Assembly (NCBI RefSeq): GCF_004005945.1
Contig: NZ_SACS01000008.1
Location: 1-64,000 of the forward strand
DNA from: Rheinheimera riviphila
GTDB taxonomy: Bacteria; Pseudomonadota; Gammaproteobacteria; Enterobacterales; Alteromonadaceae
Direction: 5' to 3'
DNA length: 64,000 nt
Shown: piece by piece, positions 17,362 through 25,976 of the stretch
Position numbering within the stretch: the stretch's first letter is position 1
Layout: every line of letters begins with the position of its first letter
The notes under the pieces: generated by a model
The model's database searches: none
What the model was told of the DNA's origin: nothing
Seen by the model: the letters and a program-made list of their open reading frames with translations, nothing else
Translations under genes and position numbers: made by a program

Positions 17362-18509
17362 GACAGCTTTCTTTTCAGCCGGCGCCAGAAAGACATCAGG
17401 CCTGGTGTTGGATCCGACCAACGCCAGACAGCGGCAACTCGCTGATAATCCAGGCAAAGCACATTTGGCCCGCCATTGGCCAGTGCATTGGCATCGGCGA
17501 TTTCGTCATACCAGACGACTTTTTTGGAAAAAGCGTGTTGAGGGGCTGTCGCATGTGCGATGGATTGGCCTGCCAAACTAGCCACCATCGCTGCCAGCAC
17601 ATTACTACCGGCCAAAGTGGCTATTTCATGTTGGTAATCGGTGCGACCGACGGTCGGCTCAATCATATAAAAGCCACCACGCTGTGCATCAAATTTAAAT
17701 TCCATGCCCATTTGTCCAACATAACCAATAGCCTGACAAAATTTCACGGTTTTTTCGGTGAGTTCAGTGGCTGCTTCCGGCGCTGCGGTACAGCTGGCGG
17801 TTCCGCCGACCTGCAACGGCCAGGAACGTAATTTGCGCCCGGTAAAGCTGCTAAGCAGTTGGCCTTTGGCATCGAAGTACGCCAGACAGAAATAAATGTC
17901 GCTGTCGGCGCCTTCCAACCATTCCTGCACGATCATCTGCGGCATTACCGCGGCGATGGCCGGATATAAACTTGCGACTTCTGCCGCCGAGCTTACTTTA
18001 TAGGCTTTTTTAAACTGGCGGCTGTAGGCTTCATTTTGCTCTAACGGCTTAAAAACACAGGGATAATTGAGATCGTCAATCAATGCCAAATCTGCTAATT
18101 GTGACAAAATCCGGCCTTGCGGAATAGCAGCGCCGACCTCATTGGCCAGCTGTTGAAAACCGGATTTTGACTGCAGCGCCAGCAACATGGCCGCGTCACA
18201 AAATACAAAATGATAAAAGGGTGCCAGACGCTCACGAGCGGCACTCACTTGCACCACGGTCTTTTCTTCGGTCAGCAGCAGCACCGGTTTGTTGCCGGAA
18301 AAGCGGGCAGCCAGCTGTATTAATTCATCAACCACGGTCGGCGCTTTGGTGTCGGCAGAACGATGTTTCTGGCCCCAACGGCTATGCCAGGCGGGCGCTT
18401 GTTCACTATCACACAACAAATGCAGTTCACAATGGGTCAGCGAACGTAACACGCCTAATGCATTGGCACTGCCACCAACCACCAACACCGGAATTTTTGC
18501 GCTCATCAT
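17358..18509 (-). CDS. ATP-grasp ligase (carboxylate-amine ligase type)
   Basis: Predicted 383 residues (or 382 from the adjacent second ATG). Starts with a Rossmann-like VLVVGGSANALGVLRSL, then ATP-grasp elements: YPCVFKPLEQNEAYS (ATP-binding Lys), MIVQEWLEGADSDIYFC, and MGMEFKFDAQRGGFYMIEPT with the acidic metal ligands. AAGGAG lies five bases before the first ATG, which overlaps the flippase stop codon. It resembles the ATP-grasp proteins often found beside exosortase A glycosyltransferases. Likely forms an amide bond on a sugar or peptide acceptor. Confidence 0.8.
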   Translation of the reverse strand: MMSAKIPVLVVGGSANALGVLRSLTHCELHLLCDSEQAPAWHSRWGQKHRSADTKAPTVVDELIQLAARFSGNKPVLLLTEEKTVVQVSAARERLAPFYHFVFCDAAMLLALQSKSGFQQLANEVGAAIPQGRILSQLADLALIDDLNYPCVFKPLEQNEAYSRQFKKAYKVSSAAEVASLYPAIAAVMPQMIVQEWLEGADSDIYFCLAYFDAKGQLLSSFTGRKLRSWPLQVGGTASCTAAPEAATELTEKTVKFCQAIGYVGQMGMEFKFDAQRGGFYMIEPTVGRTDYQHEIATLAGSNVLAAMVASLAGQSIAHATAPQHAFSKKVVWYDEIADANALANGGPNVLCLDYQRVAAVWRWSDPTPGLMSFWRRLKRKLS

Positions 18510-20011
18510 TGTTGCTCCTTCAACCGGTTAAAGGGCCAGCGCTGTAATTTCTGTTTCGAAACGCCAAGCTCCTGCAGTACTTCATAACAATCCCTTAAAC
18601 CACTTTGACGGATATACACCAAAAACAGCAAATATCCGAGCAGGCCAACAAAGGTTTTGCCGAGCAGCAGCCATAGCAGATGGTCAAAGCCAAAATGCAC
18701 TGAGCCATAGTGGAAACTCAGCACCAGCACAGCCATCCAGATACAGGCTTCGACCGGAGTTTGCAGCGCTTTTAAATAACGGCGCATGGAGAAATCGAGG
18801 TGAATTCTGGCGGCGTAAAACAAGTAAATGGACGATAAAGGGTAAGAAATGACCAATCCAATCGCGACGCCAACTAAGCCACCGTACACAGCGCCAAAAT
18901 AGACGCTGATCGGAATGACGACAGCACATAACGAGGTATAACGCGCCGTGATATTGGCTTTACCAATCGAGATAAAAGCCTGGGTAATCAATGGGTCTAC
19001 CGATTTAAACAGACCCAGAATACATAAAATCTGCAGTGGGAAAATCGCTTCCAGCCAGTTTGGGCCCAATAACACCGGTACCAGTTCCGATGCCGTTAAC
19101 GCCATCCCGGCCATCACCGGAAAACCAATCAGCGCAATGCCAGACGTCAGTCGACGCAATGCGTTGTCAAGGCGGGTTAAGTCCTGCTGCATTTTTGAAA
19201 AGAGCGGCGAGGCAATCTGGATCACCATGCTGGTAATGTGCGAAGTCGGCAGCGCAGCCAAGGTTGCAGCCATCGAATAAACCCCAAGTTGTTGTGGGTT
19301 CAGGACTTTACCGATGATTAGGGTTTTTGCATTGTTGTAAAAGTACCAGGTCAGGCGTGAATAGGTGACAGTCGCGCCAAATTTCATTAGATCGGTGGCG
19401 GCGCCGATATTGCCAAAACGACTTGGCCGCCAGTTGCTGAAATACAAAATACAGATGGTTTTAAATAGCTGTGACGCCACAAAACCCCAGGCCAGCGCCC
19501 ACACCTGATAACCCAACCAGGCCAGTACCAGGGTGATGGCACATTGCATTAAGATCATCACAAATTCGATGCCGGCATAAATTTTAAAGCGCATTTCGCG
19601 GGCGATCAGGGCGTCCGGTACCGTGGCAACAGCACCAATAATAAAGGTCAGCGCGATAAACCGCAGTACATCGGTCAACACTTCATGTTCGTAATAGCTG
19701 GCGATGGCCGGACTGGCAAAATACAGCGCCCCATAAAGCGCTGAACTAATCAGCAGCGCCAAGGTGAAACAACCATTTAATTGCGTCTGGTCGATATCCA
19801 GCCGCTGCTTGATGGCACTGCCTAAACCGATTTCATTAAAAAATCCGATAAAACCGACAATCACCATCACAATGGCCATCAGACCATAGTCTTCCGGCGT
19901 CAGGAGGCGGGCCAAGAGCAGCGTATTGACAAAAGAAATCAGTTTGCCGGCGCCTTTACCGACACCTAAGTACATCAAGCCTTGTAGTGTTTTGTTTTTA
20001 AGTTGGTCCAC
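18506..20011 (-). CDS. Wzx-type polysaccharide flippase (lipopolysaccharide exporter family)
   Basis: Predicted 501-residue inner-membrane protein of the MOP/WzxC-like group with about 12-14 hydrophobic helices. It begins TLQGLMYLGVGKGAGKLIS and ARLLTPEDYGLMAIVMV, both typical of this family. It should flip the undecaprenyl-linked repeat unit to the periplasm. The start is GTG 20011 with GGAA upstream. It lies 12 bp after a glycosyltransferase gene and overlaps the ATP-grasp gene by 4 bp. Confidence 0.9.
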   Translation of the reverse strand: MDQLKNKTLQGLMYLGVGKGAGKLISFVNTLLLARLLTPEDYGLMAIVMVIVGFIGFFNEIGLGSAIKQRLDIDQTQLNGCFTLALLISSALYGALYFASPAIASYYEHEVLTDVLRFIALTFIIGAVATVPDALIAREMRFKIYAGIEFVMILMQCAITLVLAWLGYQVWALAWGFVASQLFKTICILYFSNWRPSRFGNIGAATDLMKFGATVTYSRLTWYFYNNAKTLIIGKVLNPQQLGVYSMAATLAALPTSHITSMVIQIASPLFSKMQQDLTRLDNALRRLTSGIALIGFPVMAGMALTASELVPVLLGPNWLEAIFPLQILCILGLFKSVDPLITQAFISIGKANITARYTSLCAVVIPISVYFGAVYGGLVGVAIGLVISYPLSSIYLFYAARIHLDFSMRRYLKALQTPVEACIWMAVLVLSFHYGSVHFGFDHLLWLLLGKTFVGLLGYLLFLVYIRQSGLRDCYEVLQELGVSKQKLQRWPFNRLKEQQ

Positions 20012-20023
20012 AATAATTCCAGT

Positions 20024-21271
20024 TTAATCTACGAGCAGGCTTTGCATCAGCGCGGCGAGTTGCACGGTACGAGCGCGACGGCTATAGCTGTTGGCGGTTG
20101 CTGTATCCAGTGGCGCGCTAAAATGTCCGGCTAATAAAGCGCGGATAGCTGATGCCAGTTCAGCGTCTTGCCAAACCCGCCAACAGTTGGGTAGTTCGCG
20201 ACAGGCATTGGCAGTAGCGCTGCCATCCGGGCAAATAGCCAACAGTGGTTTTTGGCTCTGAATATAATCGTACAGCTTGCCGGGTATTTGATACTTAAAA
20301 ATTTCGTCCTGGATCAGCATATTGGCCGAACATTGTTGCATTTCGGCAACCGCTTGCTCAAAAGCAATGGCCGGCGCGAATTCGACCAAATCGGCAATAT
20401 CGTGTGCTGCCAGCTCTTTGGCGTAGCGCTCCGGTTTAGCACTGCCACGAAAACGCAGCACAAAGTTTTGCTGATTGATCAGTTGTTGTTGCTTGAGCTG
20501 TTGCAACACCCGAAAAATGCCGTTGATATCACGGCCATTGCCATACAAAGCACCGCTGTATAACAAGGTAAATTTATCTGGTACCAGTGCTGCCGGTGCG
20601 GGCAGCGGTACAAAACCATTTTCAATCACGCAGAATTTATCGCCGGCTTGTTCCGGATAAATGCTGCGATACAAATCCGCCGCCTCGTTACTCGTAGTGC
20701 AGACCTTGCTGGCACTTTGCACAATTTTGCGCTCCAGCAAGCGATTGATGGCGTTAAAGTGCTGATAAGCCGGATTATAGTGGCATTGAATAGGGTCGCG
20801 AAAATCGGCAATCCACGGCAAGTGATTGGTTTTAGCGAGCTTGCGGCCAATCAAGTGCGCGGTGAGCACCGGGTAAGTTGACCAGATACAGCCAATATCA
20901 AACTGCTCAATCAACTGTTGCCCGAGTTTGGTCGCATTAAAGTACCATGGCCAATAGCGATCCGGCAGCGCTAGCCAGTCGGGCGAGCGACCAGCGATCG
21001 AAAACAACCTGCTGGCGTCATACGCCTTAGCACGATAAATCCGGCCGGCCAGAGCGGGTGGGATCTGCAATTCGTGATCAAAACGCTGATAAATATCGCT
21101 GCTGGCAGTTAGAACTATTGGGTTCCAGCCCAGTTCCAGCAAATATTCAGCAAATCGATATGGGCGCTGCACACCAGCACTGCGTGCTGGCGGCATTTCC
21201 AGAGCAATCAGCAACACATTTCGATTGCCGGAGGATGGCGCGGGCGATATGCCGTCAAAGTCGCGCAGCAT
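20024..21271 (-). CDS. Glycosyltransferase family 4 protein
   Basis: Predicted 415 residues with a GT-B fold. N-terminal domain has LLIALEMPPARSAGVQRPYR, a common XrtA-locus GT4 entry; the C-terminal domain starts LLYSGALYGNGRDINGIF and ends in LLAICPDGSATANACREL. A canonical EX7E is weak, since the second Glu region reads KLYDYIQSQKPLLAI. ATG 21271 overlaps the previous stop by one base (TAATG). Donor and linkage cannot be read from sequence. Confidence 0.82.
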   Translation of the reverse strand: MLRDFDGISPAPSSGNRNVLLIALEMPPARSAGVQRPYRFAEYLLELGWNPIVLTASSDIYQRFDHELQIPPALAGRIYRAKAYDASRLFSIAGRSPDWLALPDRYWPWYFNATKLGQQLIEQFDIGCIWSTYPVLTAHLIGRKLAKTNHLPWIADFRDPIQCHYNPAYQHFNAINRLLERKIVQSASKVCTTSNEAADLYRSIYPEQAGDKFCVIENGFVPLPAPAALVPDKFTLLYSGALYGNGRDINGIFRVLQQLKQQQLINQQNFVLRFRGSAKPERYAKELAAHDIADLVEFAPAIAFEQAVAEMQQCSANMLIQDEIFKYQIPGKLYDYIQSQKPLLAICPDGSATANACRELPNCWRVWQDAELASAIRALLAGHFSAPLDTATANSYSRRARTVQLAALMQSLLVD

Positions 21272-22296
21272 TAGCCTTTCACCTGTCGTTCGTGTCGCAG
21301 TATTTGCCGAATTAACGTCATAAACCCACAAAGTTCAGCTTCCAGCTCCAGAATATGTACGTCTTCACCATCCAGAATACGCGGGATTTGCAGCACATCG
21401 GTGCCATGGGCAAATAAGCCGGTTTTGGTGGTGGTGGCGGTGTTTACCTGATATTGCGCTAACCAGGGCAGATGCTTCGCATCATATTCACCGCTTGGAT
21501 AACAGAAATGGCTGAGCTTTGCCGGATCCTGAAATTGCGCCAACCATTGCCGGTTGTCTTCCAGTTCCCGCCCAAACAATTCCGGCTGTAACGGGCTGCA
21601 ATGGCGGTGCGTATGCAGTTGTAAATCCACATGATGTTGTTGCAACGCGCGCAGTTCTTCAATATTGAGTAACCGAAATAGTTGTTGCCCGTGGTGTTGT
21701 AACGACACCCCAAGCTGATCAGCCAGTTGCTGCAGGACCTCTGCGCGGTGAGCCGGCTCTTCGAGCTGATCGATCAGCGCACACACCTGTTTCACCAACT
21801 CGGCCGATGGCAAGTTGGCAATTGACCAGCTTTGGTCAACCGCCAGTTGCGGGATGGTCAATTGCAAAGTGGTGTTGCTGGTTTTCCACAACAGATAAGA
21901 CAGTGCCACGTTCAGCACCGGAATTTGTTTGTCAGCGTAATAACTGGTGACATACAGCATCAACGGAAAATGATGTTGCGCCAGTTCCGGTTGCACCAGT
22001 TCAAAAGTGCCAGACCAACCATCGTCCATGGTGAGCACCACTTGCAATGGCTGCGGATTGGCCAGGGCTTGTTGCAGGGATACGACCTGATAGCGGCTGT
22101 TCGCCAGATAATTCAGCCGCTTCCCAAAAGTTTGTTTAGTCATAAACAATTTTGGCCGGAACAAATGTTCATCGGCGTAGGAAAAACCGTGATAGCACAA
22201 CACCCGAACCCGGTCGCGGAACCACCAGCGGCAGAGCGCGAAGATGCCAAGCAGCCTCGCAACGGACAGTAAACTTAACTTAATTTGTTTACGCAT
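21271..22296 (-). CDS. Polysaccharide deacetylase family protein
   Basis: Predicted 341 residues with a NodB-type domain. Visible motifs are RVLCYHGFS, the metal/catalytic pair in LTMDDGWSG, HTHRH for metal binding (after LQL), and FCYPSGEYD. An N-terminal hydrophobic patch (LLSVARLLGIFALCRWWF) could anchor it to the membrane. It would remove N-acetyl or other acyl groups from sugars. The ATG lies 22 bp inside the preceding ATP-grasp gene, so it is translationally coupled. Confidence 0.83.
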   Translation of the reverse strand: MRKQIKLSLLSVARLLGIFALCRWWFRDRVRVLCYHGFSYADEHLFRPKLFMTKQTFGKRLNYLANSRYQVVSLQQALANPQPLQVVLTMDDGWSGTFELVQPELAQHHFPLMLYVTSYYADKQIPVLNVALSYLLWKTSNTTLQLTIPQLAVDQSWSIANLPSAELVKQVCALIDQLEEPAHRAEVLQQLADQLGVSLQHHGQQLFRLLNIEELRALQQHHVDLQLHTHRHCSPLQPELFGRELEDNRQWLAQFQDPAKLSHFCYPSGEYDAKHLPWLAQYQVNTATTTKTGLFAHGTDVLQIPRILDGEDVHILELEAELCGFMTLIRQILRHERQVKG

Positions 22297-23492
22297 GATC
22301 GTATCAGTTCCATCATAAAAGCTTTGGTGTTAAGCCAGGCCAGCTTGCGATCACCGGGATAATTTAAATCGGAATAAACGCCCGGATGTAAAAAATACAG
22401 GAAAAACCCCAGCAGACTTTTCAGCTTGGCGGGTGTTGCGACATCTGGATCACGTACTTTTGACAACATGTAGCCAAAATCCGCCGGTAGCGCATGACGG
22501 GCACGAATGATCCGGGTCAGTCGCACTGCTTGTGATGGCTTGGTTTTATTAAAAAAGTAGTCAAGGTGAATGGCGGGGAAATGTAAACCGGCCAGAATAT
22601 CCAGGTTCAGCGCTGCCCAATATCTGGAATTGAGCTCAATAAAGTCAAAGGTCTGCGTCGCCGCGTCCCACTTGTACTCGACCATCGCCGGACCATTCCA
22701 GCCCAGCGCGTGCAGTCGCAGCACCGCATCGTCGTACATCGGTTGATGCCACCAGCTTTGGCGTAGCGCCGTTAAGCCGCCGGTATGCGGGTTTTCATGA
22801 CTGGCAACCGCCATTGATTCGGCCAGAATGTGTCCATCCTGCATCAGTAAATTGACCGTTGCTTTTACGCCATGACTGCAATCCTGCAGCAGCACTTTGT
22901 CAAAATCGGCCAGTGCGGCGACGACTTTTTGCCGCGCAGCATCCCAATCTCGGGCTTTTGCCACTAAGGCTGCATCCCCTTGTTTACTATAAAAACCATC
23001 ACCTTTGACAAAAAACGGCGCTGTCCAGTTGCTGGTATCTAATGCATCAAGCTCGGCTGCGTCGGTGATAATGGCAGTTTGGGAGATATGTTGCTTTAGG
23101 CGCTCGTCAGCGCTTTTCATAAACAAATCAAAAACATACACTTTAGATAAACAGCCGTACACCAGTTGTTCATCCTGCGGGATCGGCATCAAGGGCGCAA
23201 ATTCGGCAAAATGATGTTTAATCGCCAGTAAAAAACCTTCGCTTGGGATAATAGCTGCTATTTGGTAGGTTCGGATAATCCCACGCAACCAGGGTAAATA
23301 ATCAGCACTGTCATAGGCCGGACATTGGTGACCCTCGGTAGCAAAAGATGAGACGCAGCCCAAAGCATCGGCTTTGACCGATGCAGCATGAACCTGATAA
23401 CCGTGCTGGCCTAACGAACGAACGACCGCAATCGCGCCCATTGAATCAGCCTGAGGGACCAGTACCGCTTGCTTCCATGCTGTCGCAGACAT
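22275..23492 (-). CDS. ATP-grasp domain protein
   Basis: Predicted about 405 residues. N-terminal Rossmann-like region with DSMGAIAVVRSLGQHGYQV, central FVKGDGFYSKQGD with the ATP-binding Lys, VLLQDCSHGVKATVNLLM, and FDFIELNSRYWAALNLD carrying metal-binding Glu and Asn. This is the carbamoyl-phosphate-synthase-like ATP-grasp layout seen in surface-polymer loci. Three in-frame starts lie within five codons (GTG 23507, ATG 23498, ATG 23492); 23492 has the better spacing from TGGAA. Third ATP-grasp gene in the locus. Substrate unknown. Confidence 0.78.
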   Translation of the reverse strand: MSATAWKQAVLVPQADSMGAIAVVRSLGQHGYQVHAASVKADALGCVSSFATEGHQCPAYDSADYLPWLRGIIRTYQIAAIIPSEGFLLAIKHHFAEFAPLMPIPQDEQLVYGCLSKVYVFDLFMKSADERLKQHISQTAIITDAAELDALDTSNWTAPFFVKGDGFYSKQGDAALVAKARDWDAARQKVVAALADFDKVLLQDCSHGVKATVNLLMQDGHILAESMAVASHENPHTGGLTALRQSWWHQPMYDDAVLRLHALGWNGPAMVEYKWDAATQTFDFIELNSRYWAALNLDILAGLHFPAIHLDYFFNKTKPSQAVRLTRIIRARHALPADFGYMLSKVRDPDVATPAKLKSLLGFFLYFLHPGVYSDLNYPGDRKLAWLNTKAFMMELIRSCVNKLS

Positions 23493-23522
23493 ATTCATTT
23501 TCCACACTCACTTAGTGCCGGT

Positions 23523-24530
23523 TCAGCTGACATGCTGACGAACCCGGCTTTTGAAAAATTTAAAATGGTAGCGCTCGGCCAGGGCATTAATCGCCAGGCG
23601 CAAACAAAATTTGCCTGGACTCCGATCCCATGGCGTAAAACGTTTTAACTTATACACACAATCGATTTCCGGTTGCGCCACGCCCCATTCGGTCGAAAAA
23701 GCAGCTTTAAACCCCAAATCACGGACGATAGCCACATGATCGTCAGTAAAATCCTGTTGGTATTTACCATTGGGGTAGGCAAAAAACTCAATCGGGCTGT
23801 GGGTAATTTGTTCCAGCAACAATTTGCTATCCGATATTTCCTGCTGCGCTGTTGCCAAAGTTTCCAGTGCCAGAATAGGGTGGTGCACCGTATGGGCGCC
23901 GATCGTCATGCCGTTCTGATGCATGATGTTGACTTGTTCACGGGTTAGAAATTGGTGCAGATGCGCCGGACAATGACACTGCGCCAGGATGTCGTTAATC
24001 ATCAGCTGGCGTTGCTGCAAAGTTTGATATTTGGTGAGTTCGGTAATAGCTGCAATACTGGCACGGCGTTGGACGGTGGTACCAATCAAAAAGGTGTTTT
24101 GTTGCAATTGCAGCCGCATCAGATCTTGTGGCGCATGGCAGATGGCATAGGAAATCTGATTCTCCCACAAATAACCTTGCTCAAGGCCAGCAGTGCTAAT
24201 GAAGAAGGTCGCTGTCAGCTGGTGTTTTTTTAATAGCGGGTAAACATAAGCAAAACAATCATAAAAACCGTCATCGATGGTAATGACCACTGCGTTACGC
24301 GGCAGTTGTTTCGCTTGCGCCAGCGCAAAGGCTTCGGGTAGCGGCAATACTTTAAAATGTCGTTTTAACCAAACAAGCTGCTGCTCAAATAATTCCGGCG
24401 TTAACGCCTGCTCGGACGATAAATCGGCATTGGGCATCACCCGGTGATAATTAAGCACCGAGAAGCTTTTGGTGCCGGCAAACAAATTCAGCACTTTAAT
24501 TCCGAGATTGAGTAACGGGGTAAAAATCAT
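23523..24530 (-). CDS. Polysaccharide deacetylase family protein
   Basis: Predicted 335 residues with the NodB fold: SVLNYHRVMP, VITIDDGFYDCFAYVYP (catalytic Asp and metal Asp), TATFFIST, IGAHTVHHP (HxxxH metal ligands) and FFAYPNGKY. All catalytic residues are present. ATG 24530 overlaps the O-ligase stop by 4 bp (ATGA). Differs from the deacetylase at 21271 in lacking a clear N-terminal anchor. Probably N-deacetylates sugar residues of the EPS. Confidence 0.86.
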   Translation of the reverse strand: MIFTPLLNLGIKVLNLFAGTKSFSVLNYHRVMPNADLSSEQALTPELFEQQLVWLKRHFKVLPLPEAFALAQAKQLPRNAVVITIDDGFYDCFAYVYPLLKKHQLTATFFISTAGLEQGYLWENQISYAICHAPQDLMRLQLQQNTFLIGTTVQRRASIAAITELTKYQTLQQRQLMINDILAQCHCPAHLHQFLTREQVNIMHQNGMTIGAHTVHHPILALETLATAQQEISDSKLLLEQITHSPIEFFAYPNGKYQQDFTDDHVAIVRDLGFKAAFSTEWGVAQPEIDCVYKLKRFTPWDRSPGKFCLRLAINALAERYHFKFFKSRVRQHVS

Positions 24531-25864
24531 CCTGAGCCTTCCCTTGCAAACTGCGAGTTCGCGTTTGATGCCAGCGTTTGTTGGGCTGTCACCTCGCGTT
24601 TAATTATATTACTCATCACATGGCTGATTGCGAATAACGCAAACAACAAATCAAAATAGGCCAGGCTGACGGCAGCGCCTGCGACCACGTAGGCCACCAA
24701 GGACACCCTAATCATCGAGCTGAGCTTGACCATCGACGGGCTGACCGGGTGTGCTTTCAGCATTTTGGCGGTTTGTTTCGCCTGACTAAAAGCGAGGTAA
24801 ATAATCAGTAAAAACAAGAACAATCCTAAGAAACCATGATCGCCCAACACCTGGAAATAAATACTGTGAGCTGCTTTGGCACCATCAAAATAGACGGTTG
24901 AGGTATCAAATAACCAGTTTAGATTGTGCTGCGGATCGTATTGGAACCAAATCGCATTCATCTGCCCGGCTTTAAAACCGCCGCCGGTGATATTGTCCAT
25001 CGCCATTAAAATGGCTTGTTTCCACGCCATGATCCGACCCAAAAATGACATATCCTGGTCGGCGTTTTCAATGGTCGACATCCGCTCGTGCCAGCTCGCG
25101 GGCATATATTCCAGGCCAACATAAGCAATCAGCGGCACCACCAGCAGGTAGATGAATTTGTGTTTGCTATGAAACCAGAAGTAACCAGCGACGATGGTGA
25201 TCCCGATAAAACCACCACGCGAACCTGAACCCAGCACACAAACGACCGCCATGATCAGCACTAAAGTTAAGCCGGCTTTCAGTATTTTATGCTGGGTGAC
25301 ACTAAGCAAATAAACCACCAGCGGGATCATCACAATAATACCAACCGCTAAGTCGTTCCGATCACCCAGCACATGGCTTGGCATACCAGCGAGAACGTGG
25401 CCACCGCCGGAACTGATGTATTTCAGGCCTTCGACGACCGAATAGAAACCCAGCGAAAACACCACCGCCCAAATCATGGTATTGATATGGGTTTCGGTAC
25501 GCAAAATCGCCACTGCAAAAAAGTACAATAAGCAGATTTTGAAAAACTCAACCCATTCAGTCCAGACCACTTCCGGAATTGAAATGGTGAACAGGCTGGT
25601 AAAAAAGGTCCAGACGAGAAAACAAACCACCGCCCAACTCAGGCTATCCCACTGATTTTTCTGTTTTTCTTTCATCACCAAATAGGAAATGATCGCAGCG
25701 CCGACAATAATCAAATTGTAACGAATACCACTGGCAAAACCGTACACCCAGGCTTTTGGAAAAAACAACGCCACCCACAACCACATCGAAATACCGATAA
25801 AGGGTTTTTTAAAGCAGAAATACAAAATCATCGGAAAAATCAGCAGAAAAAACACATCACGCAT
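24527..25864 (-). CDS. O-antigen-ligase-like protein, probable exosortase A-associated O-glycosylation ligase
   Basis: Predicted 445-residue polytopic inner-membrane protein with about 10-12 helices and a long periplasmic loop (about residues 260-340). It starts MRDVFFLLIFPMILYFCFKK and contains GSGSRGGFIG and the AAHSIYFQVLGDHGFLGLFL block, marks of the Wzy/WaaL ligase superfamily and of the XrtA-associated type (TIGR03097). ATG 25864 was chosen because AGGAG lies seven bases upstream; that ribosome-binding site sits inside the small gene just upstream. It is a polymerase or glycan-to-protein ligase candidate. Confidence 0.88.
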   Translation of the reverse strand: MRDVFFLLIFPMILYFCFKKPFIGISMWLWVALFFPKAWVYGFASGIRYNLIIVGAAIISYLVMKEKQKNQWDSLSWAVVCFLVWTFFTSLFTISIPEVVWTEWVEFFKICLLYFFAVAILRTETHINTMIWAVVFSLGFYSVVEGLKYISSGGGHVLAGMPSHVLGDRNDLAVGIIVMIPLVVYLLSVTQHKILKAGLTLVLIMAVVCVLGSGSRGGFIGITIVAGYFWFHSKHKFIYLLVVPLIAYVGLEYMPASWHERMSTIENADQDMSFLGRIMAWKQAILMAMDNITGGGFKAGQMNAIWFQYDPQHNLNWLFDTSTVYFDGAKAAHSIYFQVLGDHGFLGLFLFLLIIYLAFSQAKQTAKMLKAHPVSPSMVKLSSMIRVSLVAYVVAGAAVSLAYFDLLFALFAISHVMSNIIKREVTAQQTLASNANSQFAREGSG

Positions 25865-25976
25865 CGTGTTTCTCCTGCTCATCAGCTTTGGCGTGCTCTG
25901 CATCGTCCTGTTTGGCGGCGAAATGGCACAGTGCCACCACGGCGATTAAATCCAGAGCAAACAAAATACTTTCCAT
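25857..25976 (-). CDS. 39-residue putative membrane microprotein coupled to both neighbours
   Basis: A 40-codon frame (39 residues) starts at an ATG that shares a base with the stop of the CapK-like gene (TGATG) and ends 8 bp inside the O-ligase gene. The product has one hydrophobic helix (about residues 4-20, ILFALDLIAVVALCHFA) and a highly charged tail (KQDDAEHAKADEQEKHDA). It fills the only gap between two tightly packed genes and carries the AGGAG of the next gene. I do not recognise a family. The coupling and the tidy membrane-plus-tail design argue that it is real; function unknown. Confidence 0.65.
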   Translation of the reverse strand: MESILFALDLIAVVALCHFAAKQDDAEHAKADEQEKHDA

